Origin: Cladochytrium replicatum
Taxonomy: Eukaryota > Chytridiomycota > Chytridiomycetes > Cladochytriales > Cladochytriaceae
Direction: 5' to 3'
NCBI GenBank assembly: GCA_025526935.1
Contig: JAHLKD010000118.1
Location: forward strand, 62,001 to 126,000
DNA: 64,000 nucleotides
This document shows positions 32,470 to 44,452 of the stretch, in pieces. The notes beneath the pieces are model-generated. The model had not been told where the DNA came from. It worked only from the letters and a program-made list of their open reading frames with translations, and did not search any database. Both the position numbers and the translations under genes were made by a program. Every line of letters begins with the position of its first letter. Position 1 is the stretch's first letter.

Positions 32470-35400
32470 TTAAGCTAGGTTCCTGGTCGAGAATTTGTAA
32501 GAGCAAACATCTCCGCATGATGGGCTTCCGGTTTGTACCACCAGCGGTGCCGAAAGTTTTTGCTTTGCAGCAGCCAATTTCGCTTCCCTGGTTGCTGGTG
32601 TGCTGGGTCCGGGATTGCAGATACGGTTGACCACAGAAACCTCGTCAATAGCAACATTGAGAATTCCTTGGTTGTTGACTGCGCGGAAAGCAAGCCATAC
32701 TGTTTTCCCGTCGAAATCTGAGAGATCATAGCGAAGAGTCTGCCAAGGGTTGATGTGTCGATACGGAGGGTGGCCAACAGCATTCATGATGCTTCGAACT
32801 TTTTCTGGACTCAGAACGGTTGCAAGTACCGGAGCTCCATTCATTTCAGAATCAACTCCAAACCAGCTTCCTGTCTTGTTCAGCTTGGCAGCGTCACGAG
32901 CGGGGGCGGCGGGGGCACGAGGCAGAACTGGCTTCTTGGCTTGCTGCTTTTTGTATTTTGGCGCTGGCGCTTTCTCACCCTTTACTGTCGCCCACTGAAC
33001 GGACGACTCCCATTCAAGCGAATCGTCATCAGCTTCCACCTCCTTTTCTTGCTCGCCCTCCGGCTCGCTAGTCAACTCTGGTTCGACTTCTGGCCCCACG
33101 AGCTCCACAGAAAATGGCTCGACAATGTCCACACGGAATTGCTGGTTTCTGTAAACGTTTGCGGCCATCGTTTCGTCTTGAATGTGGTAGTTCTTTGCGT
33201 AATTTGCGACAAACCAGCTGAACACCAAAACGTCTCCACGAGCTGGCGTGATCTCCTGATACAAAACATAAGATCCGGGTGATGCATGATCGAACAACGC
33301 AATATAATCGGTTGAATCCACATCTTCTTCATCCCCAAAGGCTTCCTCAACAGCCGCGCTTTTGGCTGGAATCTTCTTCCCTGACAGAGGTGCCTGGTGT
33401 CCGTCAGGAAGTGCCTTGATAACGCCTTCCGAATCGGCTTCGCGTACAACATTCCATCCGCCCAGACCATTTGAAAAGTCACCGTTCAGCAATCCGTCTG
33501 AGCAGGTCACGGCACATTCGCATAGCGTACATGGACAGTATGATCCGCGTCGGCATGTGCGGTTGCACCATTCTGTCGTCGCAATAGTCCCAGGAATAGC
33601 AGAATATTCTTGTCTCTTGCACACGCGCGGGGAAATACAACGCGATGCTTGATGTTCCATGTCGGGGGTTTCGCAACCACAATGGTTCTTTGGGCACTGG
33701 AAGGGCGGCAAATTGCAAGATGTTTGGCAGAGGAAGTCCTTTCCTGGTAAAGTGACGTAGCGATTGTCTGCACACACTCTGGAGAGAGATAGGAATACGA
33801 TCAGCGCACACCTGGACAAGGATCGTTTCCCAAAATTACCTGTTGTTTCGGATCCCCGGACCGCATCCACATACAGAGGCAGAACACTTTCCTTCTGGGC
33901 AGCGCTCGGCGCAATGTCTATCAAAGGTTTGATCCAAACCGTAATAACCCTGAGCGCAGGAGCGCAATGTCTCTGAAGTGGAATCGGTGAAGCTGGGCTC
34001 GTTCCTCAGTTTACCGCTGGCAGTATTCGGTCCGCGCTGTGCTGGTCGCTTTGAAACAGTTTCATGTCCTTCGTCATCGGCCAGTGTGTCGGTCAAATGC
34101 GACTTGAGCCAATTAAGCACATCTGGTTTACTACTGTGATGTGCAGACCCTTTCTCATGCGAATTGCTCTCAGAAGCTCTCTTAGGTGTCTTGACACCGT
34201 CTGCTTCACCAGTTACGAAAACATTCGCGGTGTAGTCGGCAACGGGAACATCTCCTTCTTGGGCTACAAGCGAACCCAACCAGTCTCCGCCCCATGAGGC
34301 AGGAATGGAATCTTCCCAATTGGCCTGTCGTCGCGATTCCTTTTTGGCTTGTTTCGGCGTCTCAATATCCTCGTCATTGGTGAGTATTTTGTCCGCCACT
34401 TGGGACTTGAGCCAGCTAACGACATCGGGTTTATGCTTCACAGTACTTCCATGAGACTTCGACGAGTCTTCGGACTTTGGAGCTCTCTGAGGCGTCTTGA
34501 TGACCTCTGATTCCCCAGTCACAAAAACATTCGCGCTGTAGTCGGCAACGGGTACATCCTCTTCCTGTGCAATAAGCGAGCCCAACCAGTCTCCTCTCCA
34601 CGAAGCAGGAGCAGAAGCAGCACCCCTTTTTCGTTTATCTGTTGCATCTTCACCGTCAGGTTCAGTCAAATGTGACTTGAGCCAATTAAGCACATCGGAT
34701 TTACTGCCGTGATCCTTTCCTTTTTCAGGAATTTTTGATGCGTCTGGAACGCTTTCGGCTTTCGCAGCTCTCTTATGTGTCTTGATCACATCTGATTCGC
34801 CAGTTACGAAAACATTCGCAGTGTAGTCTGCAACGGGAGTGTCATCTTCTTGTGCGACGAGCGACTTCCACCATTCCCCACTCCACGAGGAAGCTGCAGA
34901 GGCCATTGAATTTTTCCGGTTCTGATCTCTCCTAGATTGTTTTGTTGGGTTGTTGCGAACTGGCTGTGCATTAGCGGTTCCACCTTCATCGTCGTCATCA
35001 TATCCCGCGAGAACGGATCGAAGGAACGAGAGAGCTCTGTTTTTGGTCTCAGTTCCAGATTTTGAGGCCTGGCTGCTAGACCGAATAGGCTCCGCGGGTG
35101 TTGCCGGTGGAGACGGTTGTTGTTCTGGGTGCTTTGTCTCTGGCGCAGGTTCAGGTTCAGCAGGCTTGATCTGTTCTTGTTTTTGTGCGAAAGGTTGTTG
35201 AGGGGCTGGCTCATTTTCGTCGAGATCAACCATGACGGAGCTCCACCACGACTTGGCCGTTGACTCAGGTGCTTCGATGGGTGCATGTTTTACGGCTGGC
35301 TCTTCTCGGGTCTGCAAAGTTTCAGTCGGCCAGTCGACGATGGTTGCAGGTGGGTCAGCAGGCACACCTGGAGGGTTTCTTTCGACAGGCTCGTTCTTCT

Positions 35401-35789
35401 CTACATGTTTAACGGTATCAACAGGTTGACTCTCCACTGGCTTGCTTTCAACAGGTGGGGCGGCCTTTGGAACATCCTCGCCTTCGTACAACATATCAGC
35501 AAACACTGGCCACATGTTCTTCAACGCAGATGGCACTCCTTGTGTAGTCGGATGATGGTTATGCACAGACGAGGGGCTATCGACTTTTCCAGTGGATGTG
35601 AGGAAGAAGACAGCTTATACAAACAGATGGATTAAGCGATGAGATACGCTTTGGTGCTGATGGCATACCTATGATAACAACGAGGGCAGCGAAAACATCC
35701 GTCATTCCGGTTAGCGTTCCCAAGAGGGTTGCGGACTCAGAATCTTTGAACCGCACTCGGCGCTCCTTCCCGCTGTATTGCTCATCCAT
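32470..35789 (-). CDS. Large single-pass membrane protein with repeats, Cys-rich region and jelly-roll domain
   Basis: Three exons (35789-35669, 35583-33840, 33778-32470) join in frame to 1057 residues. Residues ~22-42 are the only long hydrophobic segment (TLLGTLTGMTDVFAALVVII), preceded by a short charged N-terminus, which suggests a signal anchor. Residues ~45-520 are acidic and low-complexity but contain four related modules: W..[DE]W..SL[IV]AQE.D.PVADY.ANVFVTGE followed by a basic KTP.RA and a NWLKSHL-type helix. A cysteine-rich region follows (~560-690; spacing like EGF/laminin repeats, CGCGPG, CPCTLCEC). Last is a jelly-roll-like domain (~695-1020) opening with LLNGDFSNGLGGWNV and closing with VWLAFRAVNNQ...VAIDEVSVV, as in carbohydrate-binding modules. 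Likely a cell-surface protein. I know no family with this architecture. Confidence 0.7.
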
Positions 35790-36275
35790 ATTGAACAGCA
35801 GTTCAAAACGCACAGGGATAGTTCACAGATCCGCAGCGGCGGTTTGTTTTTCAGGTTGTATTCCAGTGCTATATTTAACAATGTATTAGATCGTTTGTTG
35901 TTTTGTATCCAAACTCACTGATTGGGTGCAGTGTTTCGGCCCAAAATGTCCAATGTCCAGCGATTCCATTTTTGTATTATCATAATAATGTCTTTGAAAG
36001 GAAGACATTAAAAACGTCAAACTATCGGGCCTAGATCCCAAGCATACATGAGATACTCTGTACCAGAAAGGAAAGAAACAAAAAAACATACAACTGACGG
36101 ATACTCTGTACTAAAAAGGAAAGAAACAAAAAAACATACAACTGACGTTACCGAAAACCGCTTGAATTTGACAGTTGCAAAACCAGCCCACAAGTAACCA
36201 AAAGACCCAAGTACAAACCGTAACCTTAAAGCGACAGGAATCCAGAAGTGACAACCATTGCAAGGAAATGCTGAC
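35790..36275. other. Intergenic region between the repeat membrane protein and AVO1
   Basis: 486 bp, A-rich, containing a 48-bp tandem duplication (annotated separately). It must hold the promoter of the minus-strand membrane protein gene. No gene seen. Confidence 0.4.
36053..36148. repeat. 48-bp tandem duplication
   Basis: Two nearly identical 48-bp units begin with ATACTCTGTA at 36053 and 36101 and end with CATACAACTGACG. They differ at a couple of bases (CCAGAAAGG versus CTAAAAAGG). Intergenic. Confidence 0.9.
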
Positions 36276-39200
36276 CTATTTAAGAGGGTTCGACGGTCCT
36301 GACGTAGACACAAAGGCGTCAACGCCCTGCCCCGTTCGGATGACCGATGCCCCATCTCGCTTTTTAATCTGTGCCAAGATGGTTATTCTCTGGCATATCT
36401 CAGCTGAAAAAAATAATAAAAATCATTTCAATGACGAAACGAAACTTGGACTTTTCAGCAATCTTTTACCAGCTTCATCCACCGTCGAAGCTTCCAACTC
36501 GTACGTTCGAGCGTCACCGTTCTTCAGTACGATTAGCTTGAAATGCGTTGACTGCTTCTTTGTCTGTCGACAGGACTGGACCATAGAGATATGGAAAGAG
36601 GACTGACATAACACGGATCAGCAAACACCTTGGTAAGAAGTAGTAACTGAGTGGGAGCATCACCATCTTCAACATCTCGGAAAACAGCCGGCTTTCGGGA
36701 GCCATGAGATAGACATAATCCGCGTCTATGGTGAGCTGTCGCTGCTGTCGACCGACGAAAGCTCGGTGCGTCACGCTGTATTGCTACGTGGCACATAAAA
36801 GGAATGAGAGACGCTCAATCAAAGGCTTTCAGCAAGCAAAATACCTTGTACATATTTGAGTACTCATCCGAGGAAATAAATCGCGGCTGCTCAACGACAG
36901 TCTCTTCCTTCACTTCATCAGGTGGCCGCAAGAAAATATCTCCAGCTATAACACAACAAATTAGGTTAAGTCCATCCAAAACTCATCTTTCACAGAGCTT
37001 CTCACAAACCTCCACCACGATCCCGTTTCAGGATGCACACCTCCGTGAGCTTCAGCTGGTCCAACGTCCGATCCATCGGAATATCCGTCTTTGTATCCGC
37101 CATCTTGAGAACGTAATCCTTGATGTCGTACTTGCGCTTCTTGCAAATGTGCTCAAACACGTCGCTCAGGAGCGTGTTGCCCGGCATCTGCACCGTCGTC
37201 GTCTGCTTGACCTCGAGAGTCGAGTACAGGTGCACTTTGAGGAGCACGGGCTTAGCCGGTGGGGCTGCTTGCGGAGCTGTGTTGGGGGTGGCTGTTTGTG
37301 GTGAAGGCAGAGCAGCCACGGCGGGCTTGTCGTCCTTTGCGTATACTAGTTTGTAGAACACGAACTTTTAAGATCCAGATTGCCTTAATGGAGATGTGAA
37401 AGGCTTACTTTGACCACGTTGTGCTTCGCAAAGGGCGAACTGATCGAACGCAAACTTTTGGATCCTTCTTGAACGTTCCAGCGCTGGATAAGAACAAGGC
37501 AAACAAATTTCCGAAGCCCCTTTCCCGTCAGAAATGCTCTGTGATTAAAATAAATCACTTAGTATACCCACCTGGGAAGTCGTCGTCGATCGTTCCGTCG
37601 TCTTCGACAATCCGCATGTTCCATTGAACCACCTTACAAATTGACTTTGGGATTCTTGGAGTACGTCCATCGTTGATGTACTCGAACAGCGAAAACCCAA
37701 TGACGTCCTCCACGGTCGCATCGTTCCGGATCGAAATCGATAACGGGTAACTTGGTCGATCGCTGAAAGGTAGGTAGATCTTGAGTCGTATTCCGTCCGG
37801 CAAACCCTTCGCAGACTTAAAGAACAAAGCCGAAAGTCGATTATTGGGTTACAATAACACGGAGAGAGGTCCTCTTACAAAAAAACCAAACTCCTTTGCG
37901 AAAGGGTTATTATCCGAAACCCGGTCGGTGATCAACATCGTAAGGGCCGACTTTGGTTTCACTGGTTTCCCGCCCGCCGCTTTCTGCTGCTGCATCTGTT
38001 CCCTGTGATGCATATGCCTCATCGCCATCGCGAGGTACAGGCTATTCGTGTTTGTGGTATTATGTGGAGGAAGTTGTGGCATTGGTGGCATGCCGTACGG
38101 CGAAATGTCTTGTTTCTGGAACAGGTTTTCGGCTGGTGGACGTGGGACTACCGGCGGGGGTTGTACGACTGGACGAGGCGGTTCGACATCTGGGTTGGTG
38201 GCTGCTGCAGTAGTAACTGCGATGGCGGACGGACGACGTGGGGGGTCTTCGTTTAGCGCTTCAGTAGATACGTCGACGCCTGTGGGCGGTGGTGCGGCCT
38301 GCGCTTCTTCTTCGGCCATGTCAAGCTGTTCTTCCTGCTCTTCGATGGGCTCCACGTCCAAAGATTCGTCTGAAGAATGCGAGGCACTGATGGAACAAAC
38401 GTCGAGAAATAAGAAAAATTGTTGAAAAAGAGGGAACCTTGATATATTTTTTGGTGTTTTAACGTACACAGATTCATTCTCCGCTTCCTCGTCGTCCTCG
38501 TCAAGATTCAGAATGCTCTCCTGCAAACTGTTCGCCAGGCTCCCGTCCGCTGCATCGGGCATATTCTCCTCATAATACGAGTATATCTGATGCCGATCCG
38601 CCGGTGCGTCGTCCTCGGTTTTCTGCGTGTCACCGTTCGTGGCTTCCTTCTCCGGTCTCGTTGTTGGCGAGTATGGAGGTTGCTCTCCGTTGGCGGAAGA
38701 CGCAGACATTGGTGTGCTCGTGCCTTTCCCCTTCCCATTGTTGTTCGTCGAGATTTTGGGTCGTCGCTGGGACAATTGCCGTGTTGGTGTGTGAGTGCCC
38801 TGGGTTGTGGACCGAGGAGGCGGGAGCGGGCCCATTGGATACGGTGATGTTGGAGACGGAGCAGCCGATTGTTGCGCAGACGAAATTTGGACCGGCGGAG
38901 GCGGGGGCGGTGGTTCTTTTGCGACAGACGAGGTAGAAGCCTGCTGCTGCTGCTGCTGTGACTGCTGTTGGGTCTGCATCTGAGAAATCGACGTCTCAGA
39001 ATCGGTCCGTTTCAAAATCTCTTGATGTTTCTGCAGCTGCAACTTGAGCAACTCGATCTGCCTCGCCCTCTGGTCCCTCTCGAAATCCGCACTTTCTTTA
39101 TAATCCTTCGCAGCACCCGCCGTCACCGTTCCATTCACCCCAGCCGTCGTCCTGCCACCCCCAGGCCCGTCCACGACGCCAGGTGGCGGCGGAACGCCCG

Positions 39201-39593
39201 CGGCGGCAACCGTCGCAGCCGTCGCGACAGCCGCCACGGCCGCCTGCGCATTCCGCTTCCGATCTTCGCCGGCAGCAATGCTCTCGCGAGAAGTCAGGTC
39301 CTGCGAACCCGACGGGGTTCCATTCCGTCCGATGCGGTTGCATTTTGGGTCGAAGAGACCGCCGGGACCGTAGCGAGCGAGACGCTCTGCGGGTGGGAGA
39401 GTTGCGTTGATGTAGTCGTTGTCTGATGGTGGTGGCAGGGAGATGATTCGTTCGATCAAGCTGTCTTGGGTGGTGAGGAGATTCGAGCGCATCTGAGGAC
39501 GGCAAGTAGTTGAAGCATGCAGACAGAGAGAATTACGGCGCTTATGTGTTCTACCTTGAAGACAAGATACTCTGGATCCGTAATCAGGGCCAT
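36276..39593 (-). CDS. AVO1: TORC2 subunit Avo1/Sin1
   Basis: About ten exons run from ATG 39593 (MALITDPEYLVFK, the family's N-terminal motif) to TAG 36276. The long second exon (from 39492) is low-complexity: Ala, Pro, Gln runs and a coiled-coil-like QRARQIELLKLQLQKHQEI. Then come the CRIM domain (GLPDGIRLKIYLPFSDRPS ... MRIVEDDGTIDDDFP), ALERSRRIQKFAFDQFALCEA, and a Ras-binding-like ubiquitin fold (LKVHLYSTLEVKQTTTVQMP ... DYVLKMADTKTDIPMDRTL). The C-terminal PH domain (QYSVTHRAFVGRQQRQLTID ... FKLIVLKNGDARTYELEA) is assembled from three exons. Sin1/Avo1 recruits AGC-kinase substrates to TORC2 through CRIM and binds membranes through PH. All joins restore frame. Confidence 0.9.
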
Positions 39594-40391
39594 GGCTTCA
39601 AGATTCGCCGTGGATTCGGCGACACACTGCGGAGGAGAATTTTTAGGAATAATTTTAGCAAAAAAGTTACAATTATATTTGGAAAAGAAAAAGGAACCCA
39701 ATTAGAAACGGACTATGAATGTTTGTAGTGTGTGTGGTATAGTACGTGGAGCCAGTCAGCGAAATCCCCAAAGAAACAAGAACATGATGTCGTTTGAAGG
39801 AGATTGGCATGGTGCTCCCTTGGGTCGTGATTACTGAATGTTTGAGAATTGAGCATCCGCGCGTGCCTTCTTTGAGATCAAGGAAGACTACAAAATCGAA
39901 AGTTTAATACATGTCGAAATAGAGAAATACAGGAGTCGATTTGTTGAGTTCCAAACCCGTAGATTGACACACATAACGGTAGCGTGCAGCATTCGCGTTG
40001 GAGTGTTGTTTTCCAGTTGATCGAATTCGAGGTTGTCCAAATGATTCCGGTAAAACGTGTATTGGATGATAATTTCGAGGAGAGGGTGATTGACGAGGGG
40101 CATCACGGTAAGTTGGCGTTAGGAGGAAGAAAAAGAGAAGAAACGGAGAGTAAGCAAACAAGAAATCAGTCAAGTTGGGAAAGTCGAGTTTCAGGTAAAA
40201 TACGATACGTCATGTCCGAAACAGGAATGTAGTTCAAAAGGGAAATGTATTCCTATGGAGAGAAGAAAAATTCCCGAAATCTCCACAGAACAAGCTTCCA
40301 GCCTGGGCAGCTTCCCCATCCCAGTTCACCAACCCCTCTCTCTAACCGCATAGATCGTCAACCGTAAAATAAACGTCCGATTGCTATTCTT
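39594..40391. other. Intergenic region, ambiguous open frames
   Basis: About 800 bp between AVO1 and the RNase-kappa-like gene. Both strands around 39900-40110 have protein-like frames (minus: IIIQYTFYRNHLDNLEFDQ; plus: VVQMIPVKRVLDDNFEERV followed by a GTAAGT at ~40107). I cannot decide between them or place flanking exons, so no gene is called. Confidence 0.35.
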
Positions 40392-41473
40392 CTATAGCTG
40401 CTTCTTCCCCGCAAATGGTGTGTTTGGAGTTAGTCTAACCCCGAATCCAGACGACGAACTCGCGAAACCAGCGCTATTCCCGTCGTTGTCTAACTCTCCA
40501 CTGCTTGCCAACCCGCTGCTTCGGTAACCCACACCCAGCTGGCTTGGAAACATAATTCCTCCCCCCGCACCGCTACCGAACGATGGTTTCGATGCACTTG
40601 TGATCTCTGGAGTGGGCGCTTTGCTAGAACCAGGGATATTTACTGAATTTTGAAGCGGCGATGCAGCGGGTCGAGGGTATGCGGATGTCGTTGCTGAGGA
40701 AAATCCCGTTGTGGCGGAAAACTGTGTCGTCGGTGTTGGAAATAGCGGGCCGTCGATGACTGACGAGACCGGGATGGCGTCTGGTGATTGTTGTCGTAGA
40801 GGCTGCACAGGTGGTATCGGTCTTCCTTTTCTCTTAGATATGGGTTTCGAGGATGCCTCTCCTCCGTATGCGATCGAGCCCGTGTGTTCTTTGAGGTACG
40901 GTGGAAGCCATTCGTTTGTGCGGTTCATGATTGGTACGTACGTTGGGTCATACCATGGCTCAACCACCAGCCCATCGTCATAGATACTCCCCCTCGACCC
41001 CATCTCCACTGCTGTCTCATCTGACCCCTCCAACCTCTCATAATCCCTCCTAACCCGTCGCTCAGCACAACCAATCCCACTCAGTCCAATCATCGCACCA
41101 CCATCCCTCCTTCCAACCGATAAAGAACCAAAAGGGGAAGCAGTAGAAGCAACTGCCGGAGGAGACGAAGAAGTGGAAGGGGAACGAAGTCTAACCTGGC
41201 AGAAGCAAAAGAGGAAGGTGAAGAGGTAGAGTCCTGCGGCAGCGAAGCAGACAGTTGCGAATGCATGGGGATCTGCTGGTGCGATGTGCGAGTCCATGAG
41301 TTCTGGGACCTCAGCGTTGAAAAGAGCACCGAGGATTGCCTTTGGAGAGTGAGTTAGATCTACCACATGCGGCAGAGATCTACAGGGATAATCGATACCA
41401 GGAATACGACGCCGAACGCACTTGTTACGGTGCACATGGCAGCATTTGTCGAGCTGACGAAAATGAGTTGCAT
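40392..41473 (-). CDS. RNase-kappa-like membrane protein with long C-terminal tail
   Basis: Two exons (41473-41399, 41339-40392) give about 340 residues. The first ~75 form two membrane helices: CTVTSAFGVVFLAILGALF and ATVCFAAAGLYLFTFLFCF, ending in CFCQVRL. Spacing and the FxFCQVRL end match ribonuclease kappa (RNASEK), a ~100-residue protein associated with the V-ATPase and endocytic acidification. The intron falls in the first helix and restores frame. The remaining ~265 residues are Ser/Pro/Gly-rich and disordered, with a short ordered block (EPWYDPTYVPIMNRTNEWLPPYL). Such a tail is absent from animal RNASEK. The resemblance is short, so the assignment is moderate. Confidence 0.6.
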
Positions 41474-41639
41474 TTTGTTGGAGGTTGGGGTCGAGACTGG
41501 CCGGGGGACACCGAAGGACACGTCAAAGTTGGAGAAATTTGTGTTAAAAAATAACAGCGCAAACAAGTACTCTTGTGTGCCTTATGCTTTTGTTGCAATA
41601 GCAAAGAAGAGGCACAACCTTTGACATTTCACTTGGATT

Positions 41640-41860
41640 GCATCAAAATTTGAGAAATACTTTGAGGGTTCTTCACAACTGTCACAGGGGACTCATGAAA
41701 AGTCCCCGTGGATTGTTGTTCTTTTAGACATCAAGTCTGCTTATGATACCACCACTGAGGCTTACTTTGGGCTGCACTCATTCAATGGGGATTCCTTTAC
41801 CTCTTGTTGCTGTTTACAATATTATGTTTGACTTTGTTCTTCCAAAGTTCTTGTTGCAAA
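41640..41860 (+). mobile_element. Fragment of LINE reverse transcriptase
   Basis: A stretch at ~41705-41750 encodes WIVVLLDIKSAYDTT, the first catalytic block of non-LTR reverse transcriptases and similar to FLDIKAAYDAV in the LINE at 17300. The reading frame is lost on both sides within ~100 bp, so it is a short dead fragment. Confidence 0.6.
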
Positions 41861-41862
41861 TT

Positions 41863-42245
41863 GCTTTTCAGTGGGGTTCGGCGGGTCCGGGTCGGGTCCG
41901 CGTTAGAAAGTCAACCCGGGAAAAAACCCGAATGTCGGGTCGTATATGTCCGGGATCCGCCGGGTCACTGGTAGCAGCGCCAAACTCGGACCCGCAGTTA
42001 TCGAAACCTGTAACTGACCTGACCCTGTCCGTTTTGCGTTTTAACTTGAACTAGAAGAAGGTAAAGCTAAATCTTGATTGTGTCTTCTTGGAAAGTGTCC
42101 GGGTGGAAAGAAAATACAAATGGCTTCCTTCTATCTTTTCTCATGAGATCGGGGTTTACACGGGTCTAAAGCTCGACCCGATAAGGAATTGCTTCTGGAC
42201 CTGATACCCGACCCGGATCCGACCCTGAAAAACTTTCCTGAAAAC
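41863..42245. repeat. GGGTC-rich segment bounded by an imperfect inverted repeat
   Basis: The left end (41866 on) reads TTTTCAG then GGGTCCGGGTCGGGT. The reverse complement of the right end (42200-42240) reads TTTTCAGGGTCGGATCC then GGGTCGGGT. Between them GGGTC motifs dominate the left half and GACCC motifs the right half. This suggests a foldback or non-autonomous DNA element of ~380 bp. GC-rich compared with the surrounding AT-rich DNA. Confidence 0.5.
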
Positions 42246-44452
42246 CCGCCTATCGGATCGGGTACATTTTGTCAATGGACCCGAAAGCGACCAGTAAGAC
42301 CCTGGAAACCTGCTGATCCTTACTTTTCAAACACTTTTCCTCTTCTCCTTGGATTGTTCCAAGGTTCCATTTTTTAAGTCCTTCGCTTTATATCACCTTC
42401 CTTGATCCCTCGTCCATCAGCCCCATCATCCTTGACAATGTTTAAACCCCCTGGACCACATTCGGTACTCCTACCTGTGCTTATACGCTTCGACCCTACT
42501 AAGATAGCTATATTACTATATGCTAAATAATACTTAATTAGATATCCAGAATAACCAGTAATTATATATGTACTTTTTGTTTGTGCTGACAATTTAGCCA
42601 TTATTGCTAAATCTGGTGCAGAGATGCAATTAGCATTTCTAGTTTGTGAACAGTTTGCAGACAGCCAGCCACCATTTTCCTTTGTCCCTGCAAAGTCTGT
42701 TCTTTCTTGCCTGCCACTTCCTTCTGACATCCCTTTGTTACTTCATGGACAACCACTCTGCTAAAGACCAGTTTCGCTACTTGAGTGTGTTTTTTAACAA
42801 TTCTGGTTTGGAAATTTCTGCCATCACCTCTCTAAAGCACAAGCTTCCTCTGTTGCTCTCTAACCATGTTCCTGCATATTTGGATCTTACACTATTGTTG
42901 TTGCCCATCATTTACTTTTGTCTTTATTTGGCCAGCTCTTGAGTTTGGATATTGTCTTCTGTTCTTCTCAAGAAACACCTTTGTACATTCCTCCACCAAA
43001 AGTTGTATCGTTTCTTTGTATTTCCTTGTACGTCACTTAATAATGTTTTGTTGTTTTTTCGACTCCAGATGCCGAATTTTGCCTACAATTTTTTCAGTTT
43101 AAATTGTTTGATTGGCAAGAAGATGATGCACCTCTTACATTTACTCTGTACTTTCATTCTCAGTTCAAAACGTTTTAGCATTCTTTAGCCATCGCACCAC
43201 CAAGATTTCCACTTTCCTCTGACACTGCTACTTCTCTTACATTACCATCTTGGACGCCTGTTTCATTTCCATAGAAGCTTTGCCACATTGTCACATTTAC
43301 CATCTCTCCGGCATGCATCAGAATGTTAGATTATAAAGTTACTGGACTCTATTATAGTCACTTAAACTAAAACTATACACAAAACCCACTGACATAACAG
43401 ACGGACTTGAGACGTGCAGGAGTTCTCAATGCGGGATGCAAAGAAACCTGTCAGTTATAATTGTTCAGTAGATAACAATCATGAAGAGTAATATATATTT
43501 ATGATGGTAGAAACATGCACTTATGTGTCATCTATTTGTTACCACATATGATAATATTATTTATATTACCTGTCACTTCAGCCCAAGGGTATTCTTTGTT
43601 GCTGTTAGATATAATGAATCCATTGTCTGATTGAAGCACTATTTAGTTATCACAGTAATATTTACTTATTGGGAGCATTGGTTTAGTAATCAAGCCATAC
43701 TACTATAAAAGAGTATTCAATACTGATTGAATGGTGTATATGAGTCTCAGGATCACCTCTACTCAATCACATTCGGACGGAGGTTCCCCTACTCCGACTA
43801 CGCCAATTCACCACACTATTCAACATAACAAAACCGACCATCTGGCAACAACAATCGAGGACAAAACAACTCCAACAATCATGAATTCGATATCTCCCAT
43901 TGATGAATCCTTCTTTCCTATCTGAGCTTCTTTGAAACAACACCTGTCCCAGAACTCATCCACATCACTGCCCAACCAGTGTTTTCCAACCTCTTCAACG
44001 TACGGTACAGGCCTTTTTACAAGAGCACCTTTGCTATGAACATGGTACGAAATGAAAATGTGGTGGTGTGGGTCGATGGTGCTTGCACAACCACTACAAA
44101 GAGATCAAACCTTCCTGGGGCGGGGAAGGCAGAGCGCTGGTTTGCTACTGCAGATGGCATTAGATTTTGAAAACATTCTCTTGTGTGAATGCACTTACCT
44201 GGTGTGATGGCTTCCAAGTCACGCGAATGAAAACGCTACAGCTACATCGCTGTCATCACACACGACAAGCGAAAACTCTCCAATGTCCCTTTTGAACTCG
44301 GAGAAGTATGCGGTGCAGCCAATACGAGCTTGCGAGTGCCGACAATGCGGGGGTGATCAACCTGTCTTTCTTCTTGAGCAGCCCGATTGAGTTTAACTTT
44401 GTGGGCTGCACTTTAAAACATTGTTTAAAGTTGCCTATATTCATTGACGAAA
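42246..44452. other. AT-rich transposon-like debris without an intact gene
   Basis: Over 2 kb of AT-rich sequence between two conserved genes. The only protein-like patch is at 43979-44170 (ENVVVWVDGACTTT...PGAGKAERWF). It resembles the start of an RNase H fold (V..VDGAC...AGAG) and could be a retroelement remnant; this is weak. Other frames (42646-43188) are hydrophobic and low-complexity. Confidence 0.4.

Noticed and set aside
43979-44170. RNase H gene
   Set aside because: Only about 40 residues resemble the start of the fold; no following catalytic blocks, so at best a remnant.
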